Below are positions 27,475 to 36,411 of a stretch of 64,000 bases of DNA, one piece after another; within the stretch, counting starts at the first letter, position 1; every line of letters starts with the position of its first letter. Both the position numbers and the translations under genes were made by a program. Under the pieces are notes generated by a model. That model ran no database searches and had not been told where the DNA came from. It saw nothing but the letters and a program-made list of their open reading frames with translations. This DNA is from Leucobacter sp. UT-8R-CII-1-4 (GTDB lineage: Bacteria > Actinomycetota > Actinomycetes > Actinomycetales > Microbacteriaceae): the NCBI RefSeq assembly GCF_030010235.1, contig NZ_JASCRS010000003.1, forward strand, positions 1 through 64,000, written 5' to 3'.

Positions 27475-28320
27475 TCACTTGCCTCCGTTCATCAGCCTTC
27501 GGCGAATCGCGCCTGAGATTGCATCCATCAGCATGGTTGCAATGATCACAACGATCAGCAGCATACCGACCGTGTCCCACTGACGATAGTTGGTGTAGTT
27601 CGAGAGCATGCTGCCGATTCCGCCAGCACCCACGAGACCAAGCACTGCTGAGGTTCGAATGTTGATTTCAAAACGGTAGAGCGCGTACGAAAAGAGTGCG
27701 GGGGCCACCGCTGGCCAGATCGCCCATCGAGTCACCTCTGCGGTGCTGCCACCAGCAGCTCGGACCGCTTCAGAAGCACCGTCCTGGGCAGATTCAACTG
27801 TTTCATATACCCATTTTCCCTGCGTACCGATGCCGGCGATCCCCAGTGCGAGCGCTCCCGTGAGCGGGGTCAAACCCGTCACCGTGAGGAGCACGAGGGC
27901 AATGATGACTTCTGGCACTGCGCGAATAACCGCGAAGATGGCGCGCAGCCCAGTACGCAGCCAGAGCGGCCCTACCGAGTTGGCAGCTAACATGCCAAGC
28001 GGAATCGAAATCAGCACGCAGATCAGCGCGCCAACCCAGGCCATCGAAATCGATCGCCAGGTTTCAAAGAGAGCCCTCGGCAGTTTCTCCCAATTGGGCG
28101 ACTCGAACATGAGCCAAAGATAGTTTGCAATGCGCTCGGGCAATGAAGGCAAATCTGCCCAAGAAATCTGCAAGCCACCTGCTGCGACCAGTACCACTAT
28201 CGCGGCGAGGATCGCCCACAGTGTTGGCCAAAATTTTGACGGTTTTGGCGGCACCGGCCCAAATGCTCGAGCAGAGAAGTTGTCTGTGCCGTTTGGCTTG
28301 TGAGTGAGCAGCTGGGTCAT
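27475..28320 (-). CDS. phnE: Phosphonate-type ABC permease (second PhnE)
   Basis: Membrane subunit, 281 residues, six helices, with the BPD_transp_1 EAA-like loop AVRAAGGSTAEVTRWAIWPAVAPALFSYALYRFE ahead of the final helices and VGAGGIGSMLSNY, all as in PhnE. Paired with a second PhnE-like permease immediately upstream; the start overlaps its stop as ATGA. Two different permeases suggest a heterodimer. Confidence 0.86.
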   Translation of the reverse strand: MTQLLTHKPNGTDNFSARAFGPVPPKPSKFWPTLWAILAAIVVLVAAGGLQISWADLPSLPERIANYLWLMFESPNWEKLPRALFETWRSISMAWVGALICVLISIPLGMLAANSVGPLWLRTGLRAIFAVIRAVPEVIIALVLLTVTGLTPLTGALALGIAGIGTQGKWVYETVESAQDGASEAVRAAGGSTAEVTRWAIWPAVAPALFSYALYRFEINIRTSAVLGLVGAGGIGSMLSNYTNYRQWDTVGMLLIVVIIATMLMDAISGAIRRRLMNGGK

Positions 28321-29165
28321 ACAAGCCTCCGACGGAGCTGGTTCGAGATGAGTTCGATCACAATCACCACGAGCAGAATTTCAAGAATGATCACCGAAAC
28401 ATCTGAGTAAGCGTAAAAGCCCCGGCGCTCGTCAAGTAGACGGCCAATACCGCCCGCACCGACAATGCCCAGAATGGCCGAGATACGCACATTCAGTTCG
28501 AGTGTGTAGAGCCACTGATTGGCGAAAAGTGGCATAACTTGCGGCAATGCGGTCGCTCGATTGATTTGGAATTGGGTACCTCCGGCGGCCCGTCCGGCCT
28601 CCATGTACCGGTGATCCGCTGCATCAATAGCTTCAGAAACGAGCTTCACCACAATGCCAATGTTGAAGAGCACCAGAGTGACCACACCCGGTAGCGCACC
28701 CACACCGAGCATTGCCACCAGCACGGTTGCATAGACCAGGTCAGGCACCGAGCGAATCACGTTGATCAGCGTTCGCACAGTCTGGCGGGTGAGGGTGTTC
28801 GGGTTTGTGGGGCTGGCAGCCCAGAGCGTGATCGGCACGGAAAGCAACGCAGAGATTACGGCACCGACAAGAGCCATCTGCAGGGTTTCAAGCATCGGCG
28901 CCCAGGTGCGCGGTAAGAACTCAAAGTTCGGCTGCATCAATTGCGCCAGTTTTGCAGCGCCATTTCGCCAGTTTTTTGCGATGGCGCCGAGGTCGAGATC
29001 AATGCCACCGATTGCTGGCAGACAGGTTGCAATCGTGAACGCGGCGATCGCCGCGATGATCAGCAGGGTTCGGCCGAGCTTGCGAGGTTTTGGCGGTAGC
29101 ACCAGCTCGGCGCTTGCAGCGTTTTTCACCGCCGCGACCTCGGATCGTGCAGTATCCGTCGTCAT
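28317..29165 (-). CDS. phnE: Phosphonate-type ABC permease (first PhnE)
   Basis: Membrane subunit, 282 residues. EAA-like loop region [32 protein letters not shown], then [22 protein letters not shown], diagnostic of PhnE. The N-terminal 35 residues are cytoplasmic. Overlaps PhnC (ATGA) and the second permease. Works with PhnC and PhnD in uptake. Confidence 0.87.
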   Translation of the reverse strand: MTTDTARSEVAAVKNAASAELVLPPKPRKLGRTLLIIAAIAAFTIATCLPAIGGIDLDLGAIAKNWRNGAAKLAQLMQPNFEFLPRTWAPMLETLQMALVGAVISALLSVPITLWAASPTNPNTLTRQTVRTLINVIRSVPDLVYATVLVAMLGVGALPGVVTLVLFNIGIVVKLVSEAIDAADHRYMEAGRAAGGTQFQINRATALPQVMPLFANQWLYTLELNVRISAILGIVGAGGIGRLLDERRGFYAYSDVSVIILEILLVVIVIELISNQLRRRLV

Positions 29166-29998
29166 TCTGCGAATCCCAAACGGTCACGAGGCTGAATCGG
29201 GCGGCCATAGATTTCTTCAAAGTCTGCGTCGCTTGCGGCCGCAGCAGGGCCGTCGTAAACGACCTCGCCAGCGCGCAGCCCAATCATGCGGGTGGTGTAC
29301 TGCCGCGCCAAATCCATCAGGTGGATGTTAATCAACACGGTGAGACCACGTTGGGCATTGATATCTCGCAGATCGGCCATAACCGAGTGCGCTGTTGGCG
29401 GGTCGAGGCTTGCTACCGGTTCGTCGGCGAGCATCACGCTTGGAATCTGTGAGAGCGCTCTGGCAATTGCTACTCGCTGTTTTTGTCCACCGGAGAGTGC
29501 GCCTGCTTTGTTCCAGACTTTGTCGAGAATGCCCACCGAGTCGAGCGCACGAAGAGTGACCTCGCGATCCAACGCGCTCGGCAGACCGAGCAGTGTGCGG
29601 TATGAGGGCGAGTGGGCGAATCTGCCGACCAAAACGTTGCGGTAGACGCTTGCGCGCTCAGCAAGATTGAATGCCTGAAAAATCATGCCGATGTGGCCGC
29701 GTGCTTCGCGGAGCTGTTTGCCGCGTAGCGCAGAGATCTCGTGTGGGCCGACGGTGACGGTGCCTGAGGTGACAGGCACGAGACCGTTGATGGTTCGAAT
29801 CAGGGTTGATTTTCCGGAGCCTGAAAGCCCAACAATCGACACCATCTCGCCGGGAGCTATCTCAAGCGAGACATTGTTGAGGGCTTTTGTGCCACCTGGG
29901 TAGGTGACCGAAACTTCTTCAAGGGCGATGCGCCACGAGGCAGCAGCCGAAGGGGTACGGCCCTCTGCCTCGTGGCGATCTTCGATATGTAGCGACAT
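29162..29998 (-). CDS. phnC: Phosphonate-type ABC ATPase
   Basis: ATP-binding subunit, 278 residues. Walker [10 protein letters not shown]-loop [23 protein letters not shown] (a PhnC hallmark), signature [16 protein letters not shown], Walker [14 protein letters not shown]-loop in [10 protein letters not shown]. Preceded by PhnD after seven bases and overlapping the permease by four. Confidence 0.9.
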   Translation of the reverse strand: MSLHIEDRHEAEGRTPSAAASWRIALEEVSVTYPGGTKALNNVSLEIAPGEMVSIVGLSGSGKSTLIRTINGLVPVTSGTVTVGPHEISALRGKQLREARGHIGMIFQAFNLAERASVYRNVLVGRFAHSPSYRTLLGLPSALDREVTLRALDSVGILDKVWNKAGALSGGQKQRVAIARALSQIPSVMLADEPVASLDPPTAHSVMADLRDINAQRGLTVLINIHLMDLARQYTTRMIGLRAGEVVYDGPAAAASDADFEEIYGRPIQPRDRLGFAE

Positions 29999-30005
29999 TG
30001 AGCGA

Positions 30006-31013
30006 CTAGTTCGAGAACTGCTTCAGAATCTCGCCGTAGCGGGTGATTTCTTCGACAGCAGTTTCGCTGGTCCAGTCAGAAAGTCCAACGAGGTCGAACA
30101 TCACGGTCGCAGCCTCTGGCGATGAATCTGCGTAGTCATCCATCAGCTTGGTGAGCTGCTCGACGAGGTCGGCTGGCAGCGTCGATGAGACTGCTACGCC
30201 ACCGTTTGGAATCATGTCTGAGTAGCTGAAGGCGACAACCTTTTCGGCGATGTCTGGCGCCTCTGCGGTTACCGTGGTGCGCGCATCCCAGTAGCCAAAG
30301 CTCAGCTCTGCGTCACCGTTGTAGACGGCGAGAACTGCGTTGTTGTTGCCCTCGACGGGCACCTGAGTGATGTCTTTGTCGGTGTCAATGCCGGCCTCAC
30401 GCATGGCAACAACTGGGTACTGGTATCCGGCTGGCGAGGTGGCGGCCTGCAATGCAACCTTGGTGCCAGGGGTGATCTTCTTCAGCGAATCGAGGGCGGC
30501 TGGGCCCTGTCCCGTTGCCTCGGCGGCAGCGGTCTCGATGCCGTTGCAGTACGAAAGCTCGATACCGCTCGCGGCGTAGGTGCTCATTACTGGTGCGTCT
30601 GCACAATACTTGTCTGGGTTGTTGGTGAAGCCAACTGCCGCGTATGAGGTGGCACCAAAGCGCACGTCGCGAAGAGCGAGGGTTGCGTCGTACTGTTCCA
30701 TTGCCTGGTAGATCGAACCGGCATCGGCGATGATCACCTGCGCCTGGTCGGCGCCGAGGGCTTCAACGGTTGCCGCGTAGTCACTTGCGACGACGCCCTC
30801 AACCTTGATGCCGAGGTTTTCGGAGAGGTAGCTGGTGAGCGGGTCGAGCGCTTCAGCAAGATCTTCGCCCTCTACCGATGGCACAAGTGAGAGAGTGATG
30901 GACGATGGCCATTCGGTTGGCTCGTCTGCGGGGGTCGCACCGCCGGCGCTGCAGCCGGCGAGTCCGAGGGCGACGACCGCGAGGGCGCCTGCTGCGAAGA
31001 CGGGTGTACGCAT
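30006..31013 (-). CDS. phnD: Phosphonate-type ABC substrate-binding lipoprotein
   Basis: Extracytoplasmic binding lipoprotein, 335 residues, with lipobox LGLAGC (lipidated cysteine near residue 21). The PhnD family pattern is present: [50 protein letters not shown], and [11 protein letters not shown]. The ligand pocket usually reads phosphonate or phosphite, but relatives bind other oxyanions. Ligand remains open; see the operon finding. Confidence 0.86.
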   Translation of the reverse strand: MRTPVFAAGALAVVALGLAGCSAGGATPADEPTEWPSSITLSLVPSVEGEDLAEALDPLTSYLSENLGIKVEGVVASDYAATVEALGADQAQVIIADAGSIYQAMEQYDATLALRDVRFGATSYAAVGFTNNPDKYCADAPVMSTYAASGIELSYCNGIETAAAEATGQGPAALDSLKKITPGTKVALQAATSPAGYQYPVVAMREAGIDTDKDITQVPVEGNNNAVLAVYNGDAELSFGYWDARTTVTAEAPDIAEKVVAFSYSDMIPNGGVAVSSTLPADLVEQLTKLMDDYADSSPEAATVMFDLVGLSDWTSETAVEEITRYGEILKQFSN

Positions 31014-31022
31014 GGGTGGGGG

Positions 31023-31724
31023 TTACCTTTCGATACCGGTTTCCGAGCTGATCCGCTCGGGGTTGCTGGATGCCGCTGTCACGGCCCAGGCGGTGATTTC
31101 GGCGGCGAGCGCGGCGAGCGACTCGCCCCGCATCGTTGCTGAAAAGTTTGAGCTCGCGGCGGTTGCGCCTACGAGAGCGGTGTCGGCGCCGAGGGCAGCC
31201 GCTGGCGCGAGGTCGAATTCGACGATGTCGCCGATCGAGAGCACGGGGCCGGTTTGTAGGAGTGGCTCGACGATGCCGTGCAGCCCTGCTGGTTTGGCTG
31301 CTGTGAAGTGCAGTTGGTCAAAGCTGTCTGGTGCGCCCCAGCTTTCAAGCACTCGGCGAATGCCTGCCTCTGGTGCGTTGGTCGCAAGCACCAGCTGTGC
31401 TGATCCTCGCAATGTTGCGAGAAACTCGGCAAGGCCGGTCATTGTCGCTACCGGGGCGAGCTCGGTGCCAAGAATCTCGCGGCTGTCTGCGTATGCCTGC
31501 TGCAGGGTGGTTTCGTTGATGCCGTAATTGGCAGCGAGACTGCCCACAATGTCGTAGCCATCGCGGTAGCTGCTTTCGCCCGCGTCGTAGCTGGCGAGTG
31601 CCTCATCGACTGTGTCGAGGTATTCGCTACCTGCTGACTCGGCTACCTTGAGCGCGTATGCGCGAACGGGGCCGTGACCGATGGCGAGGGTGCCATCGAA
31701 GTCGAAGACGATGCTCGGGGCCAT
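31023..31724 (-). CDS. HAD-superfamily phosphatase
   Basis: Cytoplasmic hydrolase of 233 residues. HAD motif I FDFDGT with the nucleophile aspartate, motif II in LVLATNAPE, motif III lysine in TAAKPAG, motif IV in LSIGDIVEFDL. A helical C1 cap (about residues 18-85) places it among phosphoglycolate-phosphatase/phosphonatase-like HADs. First gene of the transporter operon, ten bases before phnD, so it probably dephosphorylates the imported compound or a product of it. Confidence 0.85.
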   Translation of the reverse strand: MAPSIVFDFDGTLAIGHGPVRAYALKVAESAGSEYLDTVDEALASYDAGESSYRDGYDIVGSLAANYGINETTLQQAYADSREILGTELAPVATMTGLAEFLATLRGSAQLVLATNAPEAGIRRVLESWGAPDSFDQLHFTAAKPAGLHGIVEPLLQTGPVLSIGDIVEFDLAPAAALGADTALVGATAASSNFSATMRGESLAALAAEITAWAVTAASSNPERISSETGIER

Positions 31725-31740
31725 GCATATTCCTTCTCGA

Positions 31741-31759
31741 TTTGGACGATGATTCCAAA
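31741..31759. promoter_or_regulatory. Inverted repeat upstream of the phn-type operon
   Basis: TTTGGA-CGATGAT-TCCAAA is a 6+6 inverted repeat 17 bases before the HAD gene start (31724, minus strand), in the 5' region of the transporter operon. A good candidate operator of the operon's RpiR regulator, inferred from position. Confidence 0.45.
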
Positions 31760-31813
31760 CCTAGAAGCCTTTATGGACGAAATGTCTATGTAACGGTGAA
31801 CAGCGGGTTACAT

Positions 31814-32485
31814 CTAATTGACAGCATTCCAACGAAGGGTCGAGTTACGAGAAAAATCCTCGAGAAGAAGCGCTGGATCACCGGCAAACGGGAATGCGGT
31901 GATGAGCGAAACCGGCGCACTTTGCCCGCCGCCAATGGGCGCAATACCGTAAATCAACGCCGAACTCTGCGAGCCCAACGCCGGTTGAGGACTCGGGCAC
32001 ACCACCACCCGGGCGAGTCTGCCACCAACCACAGCCTCGGCGACACGGGCACCCGCCGGTGGTCGCCGTAGCAATGGCAGCATCACACTCTGCACACGAT
32101 CAAGCAGGGTACGGCCCGAGTCATGCTGCAGGTGGAAGGCGTCGACTGGCAACCCGAGCGCTTCCGCAAGTTCTCCCCGCAACCAACGATCACGCTTCAA
32201 CCCAAACGGCGTTGGCACCTCAGAGAACCAATACCCGTAAACATGCAGTAACCCGGCATTGCCAATTGGAAACTCACTTTTCAGGCCCGCGACGCAGTGC
32301 AACAGATCACTCAGCTCGCGATCAATCATGGCCACCCCAGTGAATTCATCGATCAACGTAGATTTACCCCAGTGGGCAAATCGATCCGCTTCTGCATCTT
32401 GAGAGATCTGGGCGCACACCAGTTCAAGCATCACCACATGCTCGGAGGTGCCGGCTGCTTGAGGGTTGTGGCTCATTGCGCTCAT
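31814..32485 (-). CDS. Unrecognised conserved-looking protein
   Basis: A 223-residue (from the ATG at 32485) cytoplasmic protein that I do not recognise. It has no signal peptide or membrane segment. Visible features: GNAGLLHVYGYWFSEVPTPFG, DRWLRGELAEALGLP, an internal VVGGRLARVVVCPSP, and the late SALIYGIAPIGGGQSAPVSL followed by ITAFPFAGDP. Codon usage matches its neighbours, so it is likely real. Starts at 32500 (GTG), 32497, 32485 and 32476 are all possible and none has a convincing ribosome-binding site. It lies upstream of the HAD/phn operon in the same direction and divergent from the broken DapA-family gene. Confidence 0.6.
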   Translation of the reverse strand: MSAMSHNPQAAGTSEHVVMLELVCAQISQDAEADRFAHWGKSTLIDEFTGVAMIDRELSDLLHCVAGLKSEFPIGNAGLLHVYGYWFSEVPTPFGLKRDRWLRGELAEALGLPVDAFHLQHDSGRTLLDRVQSVMLPLLRRPPAGARVAEAVVGGRLARVVVCPSPQPALGSQSSALIYGIAPIGGGQSAPVSLITAFPFAGDPALLLEDFSRNSTLRWNAVN

Positions 32486-32584
32486 GCGACTCAGCATCAC
32501 AGCGTCAAGCGTCTATTTCGTGAACAGCTAAGTCGACAAGCACACAGAAGCCACAAAGCTAGTCCGAGCAAGATCGCAGTACGC

Positions 32585-32600
32585 TCTCTTGAACAAGAGA
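32585..32600. promoter_or_regulatory. Palindrome upstream of the DapA-family gene
   Basis: TCTCTTG-AA-CAAGAGA is a perfect 7+7 inverted repeat 66 bases before the ATG at 32666 and about 100 bases before the divergent unknown gene. It looks like a dimeric repressor site; no adjacent regulator of obvious identity points to it. Confidence 0.5.
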
Positions 32601-32665
32601 ACTACGCCCGTGGAGCCGAACAACAACGTCCATCGAGCGAGCGCACTCGTCAACTAGGAGCAAAC

Positions 32666-33560
32666 ATGTTCAACGGCCTCAATGCCTTCCCGCTCACACC
32701 GCTGAGGAGCGACGAAATTGATGAGCGCGCATTTATTTCAAATATCGAGCGACTCAGGGGTGCAAGCCATCACGGCGCTCGGATCAACCGGCGTTGCCGC
32801 CTACCTCTCACACGAAGAACGAAGCCGTGTGGCCAAACTCGCGGTGTGCCACGCAGGCAATGTGCCTGTTGCAATTGGAGTAAGCGCGCTACGCACGAGC
32901 CAGGTACTCGAACACGTTTCCTCGGCAGAACACGCAGGCGCGCAGGGATTGCTACTTGCCCCCATGAGTTACCAGCCGCTCACCGAAAACGATGTCTTCG
33001 AGCTATTCCGCACCGTCAGCCAGCACACCGAGCTACCGGTGATCGTGTACGACAACCCCGCCACCACACATTTCACTTTCAGCCCCGAGCTCTACACCCG
33101 AATCACTGAGCTCCCGGGCATCGCATCAATCAAGATTCCGGCTGTGCCCACCGAAGCTGCCGCCGCAGAAACACGGGTCAGCGCGGTGCGAGCTGCGATT
33201 CCCGAACACGTCACAATTGGCGTCTCGGGCGACATGGCGGCCGCGAGTGGCCTGAGTGCAGGCTGTGATGCCTGGTATTCAGTGCTCGGCGGCACTCTGC
33301 CAGAACTCGCCCTCAGCATTTCACGGCCAGCAATGAGCGGCGATACAACAGCTGCGCTTGCGGCTTCGACCCATCTCATGCCGATCTGGCGTCTATTCAG
33401 TGAGTTCGGCGGCAGCATTCGAGTAATCGCGGCGATCGCGGAGTTGCTCGGGTACGCACCCGAGAACTGCTTACCGTTGCCAATCCAGGGGCTCAGAGGC
33501 GCCGAGCGCGAGCAGGTTGCCGAGGCACTTCGCGAGCTTGGCCTGACTGCCGCCAGCTAA
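32666..33560 (+). pseudogene. DapA/DHDPS-family aldolase, frameshifted near codon 30
   Basis: The gene starts at ATG 32666 behind CTAGGAG with MFNGLNAFPLTPLRSDEIDE and ISNIERL in one frame; the rest of the protein, from SGVQAITALGSTGVAAYLS to the end, is in the next frame (+1). The break lies near 32750-32758. The downstream frame keeps the Schiff-base lysine (ASIKIPAVP) and the catalytic tyrosine (VIVYDNPATT). Family members have about three residues between the leucine and the GV, so an 8-base loss (or 2 or 5) would explain the shift. Either a recent inactivation or a sequencing error. An ATG at 32721 could start a shortened product lacking the first strand. Confidence 0.8.
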
Positions 33561-33607
33561 CCAGCTAACCAGCCAGTCGACTTTCCTGCCGACCGCCACC
33601 CTGTCAG

Positions 33608-34066
33608 CTAATTGCCGTAGGGGGTGAGGTGCTCAAATACGATCTGTGTTTGAGTGCCAGCAATCGCGGGGTGCACGCCAATATGCGCCGAAATGAAATC
33701 TCGCAATTGGCTCACGCTCTCAACTGAAACGTGAAGCAGCACGTCTCGCTCACCGCCGATCAGATAAACGTGCTGCACGCCGGGTAGTCCGCGCAACTCA
33801 TCTCCTAGCGTGTGCACTCGATCGCGCATGTGCCCGTGTACTCGAATAAAAATGAGGGCGCTCACCGAAAGGCCCGTCGCTTCGGGGTCGATCTGCGCGT
33901 GGTAGCCGGTAATTACACCGGCCTGCTCAAGCGCCCGCACCCGGCCATGGCACGTAGAGGGTGCGATACCGGCAAGCGCTGCCAGCTCAGTATTTGGAAT
34001 ACGTGCGTCTTTGCGTAAGGCCCCAATAATCACGCGGTCGATGTCGGTGAGCGTCAGTCCAGTCAC
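33608..34066 (-). CDS. Lrp/AsnC-family regulator
   Basis: Regulator of 152 residues: helix-turn-helix LTDIDRVIIGALRKDARIPNTELAALAGIAPSTCHGRVRALEQAGVITGY and a RAM ligand domain with LPGVQHVYLIGGERDVLLHVSVES. The GTG at 34066 has GAGAGGA ahead; the open frame runs to 34210 but over the operator region. Divergent from kynureninase, as KynR-type Lrp regulators are, so it likely responds to kynurenine or tryptophan. Confidence 0.88.
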   Translation of the reverse strand: MTGLTLTDIDRVIIGALRKDARIPNTELAALAGIAPSTCHGRVRALEQAGVITGYHAQIDPEATGLSVSALIFIRVHGHMRDRVHTLGDELRGLPGVQHVYLIGGERDVLLHVSVESVSQLRDFISAHIGVHPAIAGTQTQIVFEHLTPYGN

Positions 34067-34104
34067 GATGATTCCTCTCAATGGCCCGGCGCGTTGCATT
34101 CCAA

Positions 34105-34147
34105 ATTCGAATGATTGCCGATACCTCACACCATAATCGACGATTAT
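34105..34147. promoter_or_regulatory. Lrp/KynR-type operator in the kynU divergent region
   Basis: ATAATCG-A-CGATTAT (34133-34147) is a perfect 15-base palindrome; ATTCGAAT (34105-34112) is an 8-base palindrome 20 bases away, and TATTCGATATTC follows the first. These AT-rich dyads lie between the Lrp start (34066) and kynureninase (34265) and fit binding of an Lrp octamer to several sites. Confidence 0.6.
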
Positions 34148-34264
34148 TCGATATTCATTGCCCTTTGGCGATAGATCAGGCAATCTTGCCTCAAGATTCT
34201 CAACGAGCAATCAGCGCTCGCCACCCCGTCGCCCTTTGACGATCCAACGAGAAAGAAGATCAGC

Positions 34265-35542
34265 ATGCAGAGCAACGCAGCTAGCGCCGCAATGAACACC
34301 CGTGAGGCCTGCGTCGCCGCTGACGCCAACGACCCGCTCGCATCTTTCCGCGCGAAGTTCTTGCTGCCCGAGGGCGAGCTGTACTTCGATGGCAATTCGC
34401 TAGGGGCTCGCCCGATCGGTGCGAGCGAACGTGCCCTTGACGTCGTCGAACGCGAATGGGGCACCGACCTGATTCGCAGTTGGAACACCAACCACTGGTT
34501 CGATCTGCCCATTCGTATCGGCGAAAAAATCGGCGCTCTCATCGGCGGTGGCACTGGCAGCACCGTGGCCACCGACACCACTTCAATCAACATCTTTAAA
34601 TCACTCGCTGCAGCGCTAAGAATTCAGGAAGAAGATGCACCGGGCCGCCGCGTGATCCTCTCCGAACGCGACAACTTTCCCACCGACCTCTACATGATTC
34701 AGGGCCTCGCCGAGCTACTCGACCGAGGCTACGAGCTTCGCCTGATCGACGATTCGCTCTCACTCGACGAAGCAATCGACGACGACGTCTCAGTTGTGCT
34801 GCTCAGCCACGTGAACTACCGCACCGGAGCTCTCTGGCCTATGGCAGAAGTCACCGCAAAAGCACACGCCAACGGCGCCCTAATCATCTGGGATCTTTGC
34901 CACTCAGTAGGTGCAGTACCGGTAACGCTTGCCGAAGCCAACGCCGATTTCGCGGTCGGCTGCACCTACAAGTACCTCAATGGCGGGCCCGGCTCACCAG
35001 CCTTCATCTGGGTTGCTGAGAAACACCAGGATCGCTTCCAGCAGCCACTCTCAGGCTGGTGGGGCCACTCAAATCCCTTCGCCATGTCACCTGAATACGC
35101 ACCGGCAGACGGCATTCGTAAGTTTCTTTGCGGCACCCAACCGATCACCTCACTCGCGGTTTCAGAAATCGGCATCGACATCGCGCTCGAGGTCGATCAA
35201 GACGAACTGCGCGCAAAGTCACTCGCGATGACCGAGCTCTTCATCGCGCTGGTCGAACAGCGCCTCAGCGACCATCCGCTGACCCTCATCACTCCCCGCG
35301 AACAAGAACTCCGCGGAAGCCACGTCAGCCTGCGTCACCCCGAAGGCTACGCCGTCATGCAAGCTCTGATCGCGCACGGTGTGATTGGCGACTACCGCGA
35401 GCCCGAGGTGCTGCGCTTCGGCATCACCCCGCTCTACCTCGGCTATGCCGATGTTTGGGACGCGGTTGAGGTGCTACGCAAAGTGCTTGACGAGAAGCTT
35501 TGGGACACCCCTGAGTTTCAACGCCGTGGGGCCGTGACCTAA
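34265..35542 (+). CDS. kynU: Kynureninase
   Basis: PLP enzyme hydrolysing kynurenine to anthranilate and alanine, 425 residues, usual length. The PLP lysine is K236 in VGCTYKYLNGGPGSPAFI; upstream are LYFDGNSLGARP, WNTNHWFDLP, IGALIGGGTGSTVATDTTSINIFK, SHVNYRTGALWPM and IIWDLCHSVGAVP, then GWWGHSNPFAMSPEY. All match KynU. GAGAAAGAAG lies before the ATG. No tryptophan 2,3-dioxygenase or formamidase is in the window, so kynurenine may be scavenged. Confidence 0.95.
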   Translation: MQSNAASAAMNTREACVAADANDPLASFRAKFLLPEGELYFDGNSLGARPIGASERALDVVEREWGTDLIRSWNTNHWFDLPIRIGEKIGALIGGGTGSTVATDTTSINIFKSLAAALRIQEEDAPGRRVILSERDNFPTDLYMIQGLAELLDRGYELRLIDDSLSLDEAIDDDVSVVLLSHVNYRTGALWPMAEVTAKAHANGALIIWDLCHSVGAVPVTLAEANADFAVGCTYKYLNGGPGSPAFIWVAEKHQDRFQQPLSGWWGHSNPFAMSPEYAPADGIRKFLCGTQPITSLAVSEIGIDIALEVDQDELRAKSLAMTELFIALVEQRLSDHPLTLITPREQELRGSHVSLRHPEGYAVMQALIAHGVIGDYREPEVLRFGITPLYLGYADVWDAVEVLRKVLDEKLWDTPEFQRRGAVT

Positions 35543-35547
35543 ACAGA

Positions 35548-35877
35548 TCACCAAACCAGAGCGATGGCGACAATGGCAAGAGCGCACACCGCGAGAGTAA
35601 GCAGCAAGATGCTCCAAGGATCGGCAGCGCCCCGACCGCCACGAATCGCTCCCGCCGCTCGCCGATAGTGCTTTGACTGCCACGCCAAAAGCACTGCCCC
35701 TGCCGCCACGCTGAGCGTCACAACCGCGAGAACCGTGGCACCGAGCCCCAGCTGCGCAGCCCAGCGCAGAGCGATCGCTCCGGCGACAGCAAGCGCAAAA
35801 GAAGTGCGCTGCCAGGCCTGAGTGGTGCGCTCGGGCTGCAAGCCCGGATCCTCGTGTAATGCTGTGTCGATGCTCAT
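35548..35877 (-). CDS. DUF202 membrane protein
   Basis: Small membrane protein of 109 residues with three helices. ERTTQAWQRTSFALAVAGAIALRW is the DUF202 motif (RTxxAWxRT). The ATG at 35877 overlaps the stop of the YidH-like gene as ATGA; the two form a pair as often seen for YidH/YidG. Function unknown. Converges on kynU with a five-base gap. Confidence 0.78.
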   Translation of the reverse strand: MSIDTALHEDPGLQPERTTQAWQRTSFALAVAGAIALRWAAQLGLGATVLAVVTLSVAAGAVLLAWQSKHYRRAAGAIRGGRGAADPWSILLLTLAVCALAIVAIALVW

Positions 35878-36254
35878 CCCAGAAACAGTGCCCAACCCAG
35901 CAACAGCGCTGCCCCGAGCACAGCAACCAGGCTAAGGAACGGCACCAATATCGGCAACGGCAAAGCTCGACCGCGGCGCATTGCCCCCTCAACACGAAAC
36001 CAGCGAAACCCTGCACCTGCAGCAAGCAACAACCCAGCACCGAGCAAAAGCAACACCAAGAGACGCTGCAACTGAGGAGCAAAAGCGTCGATGTGAAACG
36101 CTTCGATCGCAAGACCGCCAGCGATACAGGCAAGCGCGGTTCGAATCCAAGCCAAGAATGTGCGTTCATTGGCGAGCGTAAACCTTGGATCGGGTTCTTC
36201 GCCGCCTGGAAACATTTTTCGAGCAAGGTGCCCGTGCGCGTCTTCGTCATGCAT
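35874..36254 (-). CDS. YidH-like DUF202 membrane protein
   Basis: Membrane protein of 126 residues; DPRFTLANERTFLAWIRTALACIAGGLA is the YidH consensus, followed by two further helices and an RFxRVEGAMRRGR segment between them. Paired with the DUF202 gene downstream. Role not established. Confidence 0.85.
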   Translation of the reverse strand: MHDEDAHGHLARKMFPGGEEPDPRFTLANERTFLAWIRTALACIAGGLAIEAFHIDAFAPQLQRLLVLLLLGAGLLLAAGAGFRWFRVEGAMRRGRALPLPILVPFLSLVAVLGAALLLGWALFLG

Positions 36255-36255
36255 G

Positions 36256-36301
36256 GCGTCACGCTAGCAACCGCGGAACGTGACGCAAGATGGTTATAAC
36301 C
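36256..36301. promoter_or_regulatory. Inverted repeats between YidH and the APC permease
   Basis: GCGTCACG (36256-36263) and CGTGACGC (36279-36286) are exact reverse complements around a 15-base spacer containing CCGCGG. GGTTATAACC (36292-36301) is a perfect palindrome, followed by CGGTATGACC, a diverged copy. The set starts two bases from the YidH start, so it could be an operator or a 5' leader structure; the rest of the gap to 36411 shows only the AGGAGGTG site of the permease. Confidence 0.4.
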
Positions 36302-36411
36302 GAATCGGTATGACCTCACCCGTTTGGGCATTGGATCGCGACTGGGTGAGCGAATAAGAATTGGAGACCACGGCGCGCAACGGTGCGTAAGCCATTCCAG
36401 GAGGTGTCGGC

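Noticed and set aside
31023-31724. Phosphonoacetaldehyde hydrolase (PhnX) for the HAD protein.
   Set aside because: HAD motifs are general, the cap lysine typical of phosphonatase could not be located with confidence, and no 2-aminoethylphosphonate transaminase is adjacent.
32740-32765. Programmed frameshifting in the DapA-family gene.
   Set aside because: No slippery heptamer, stop codon or stimulatory structure is evident, and residues appear missing at the junction, so a deletion or sequence error is more likely.
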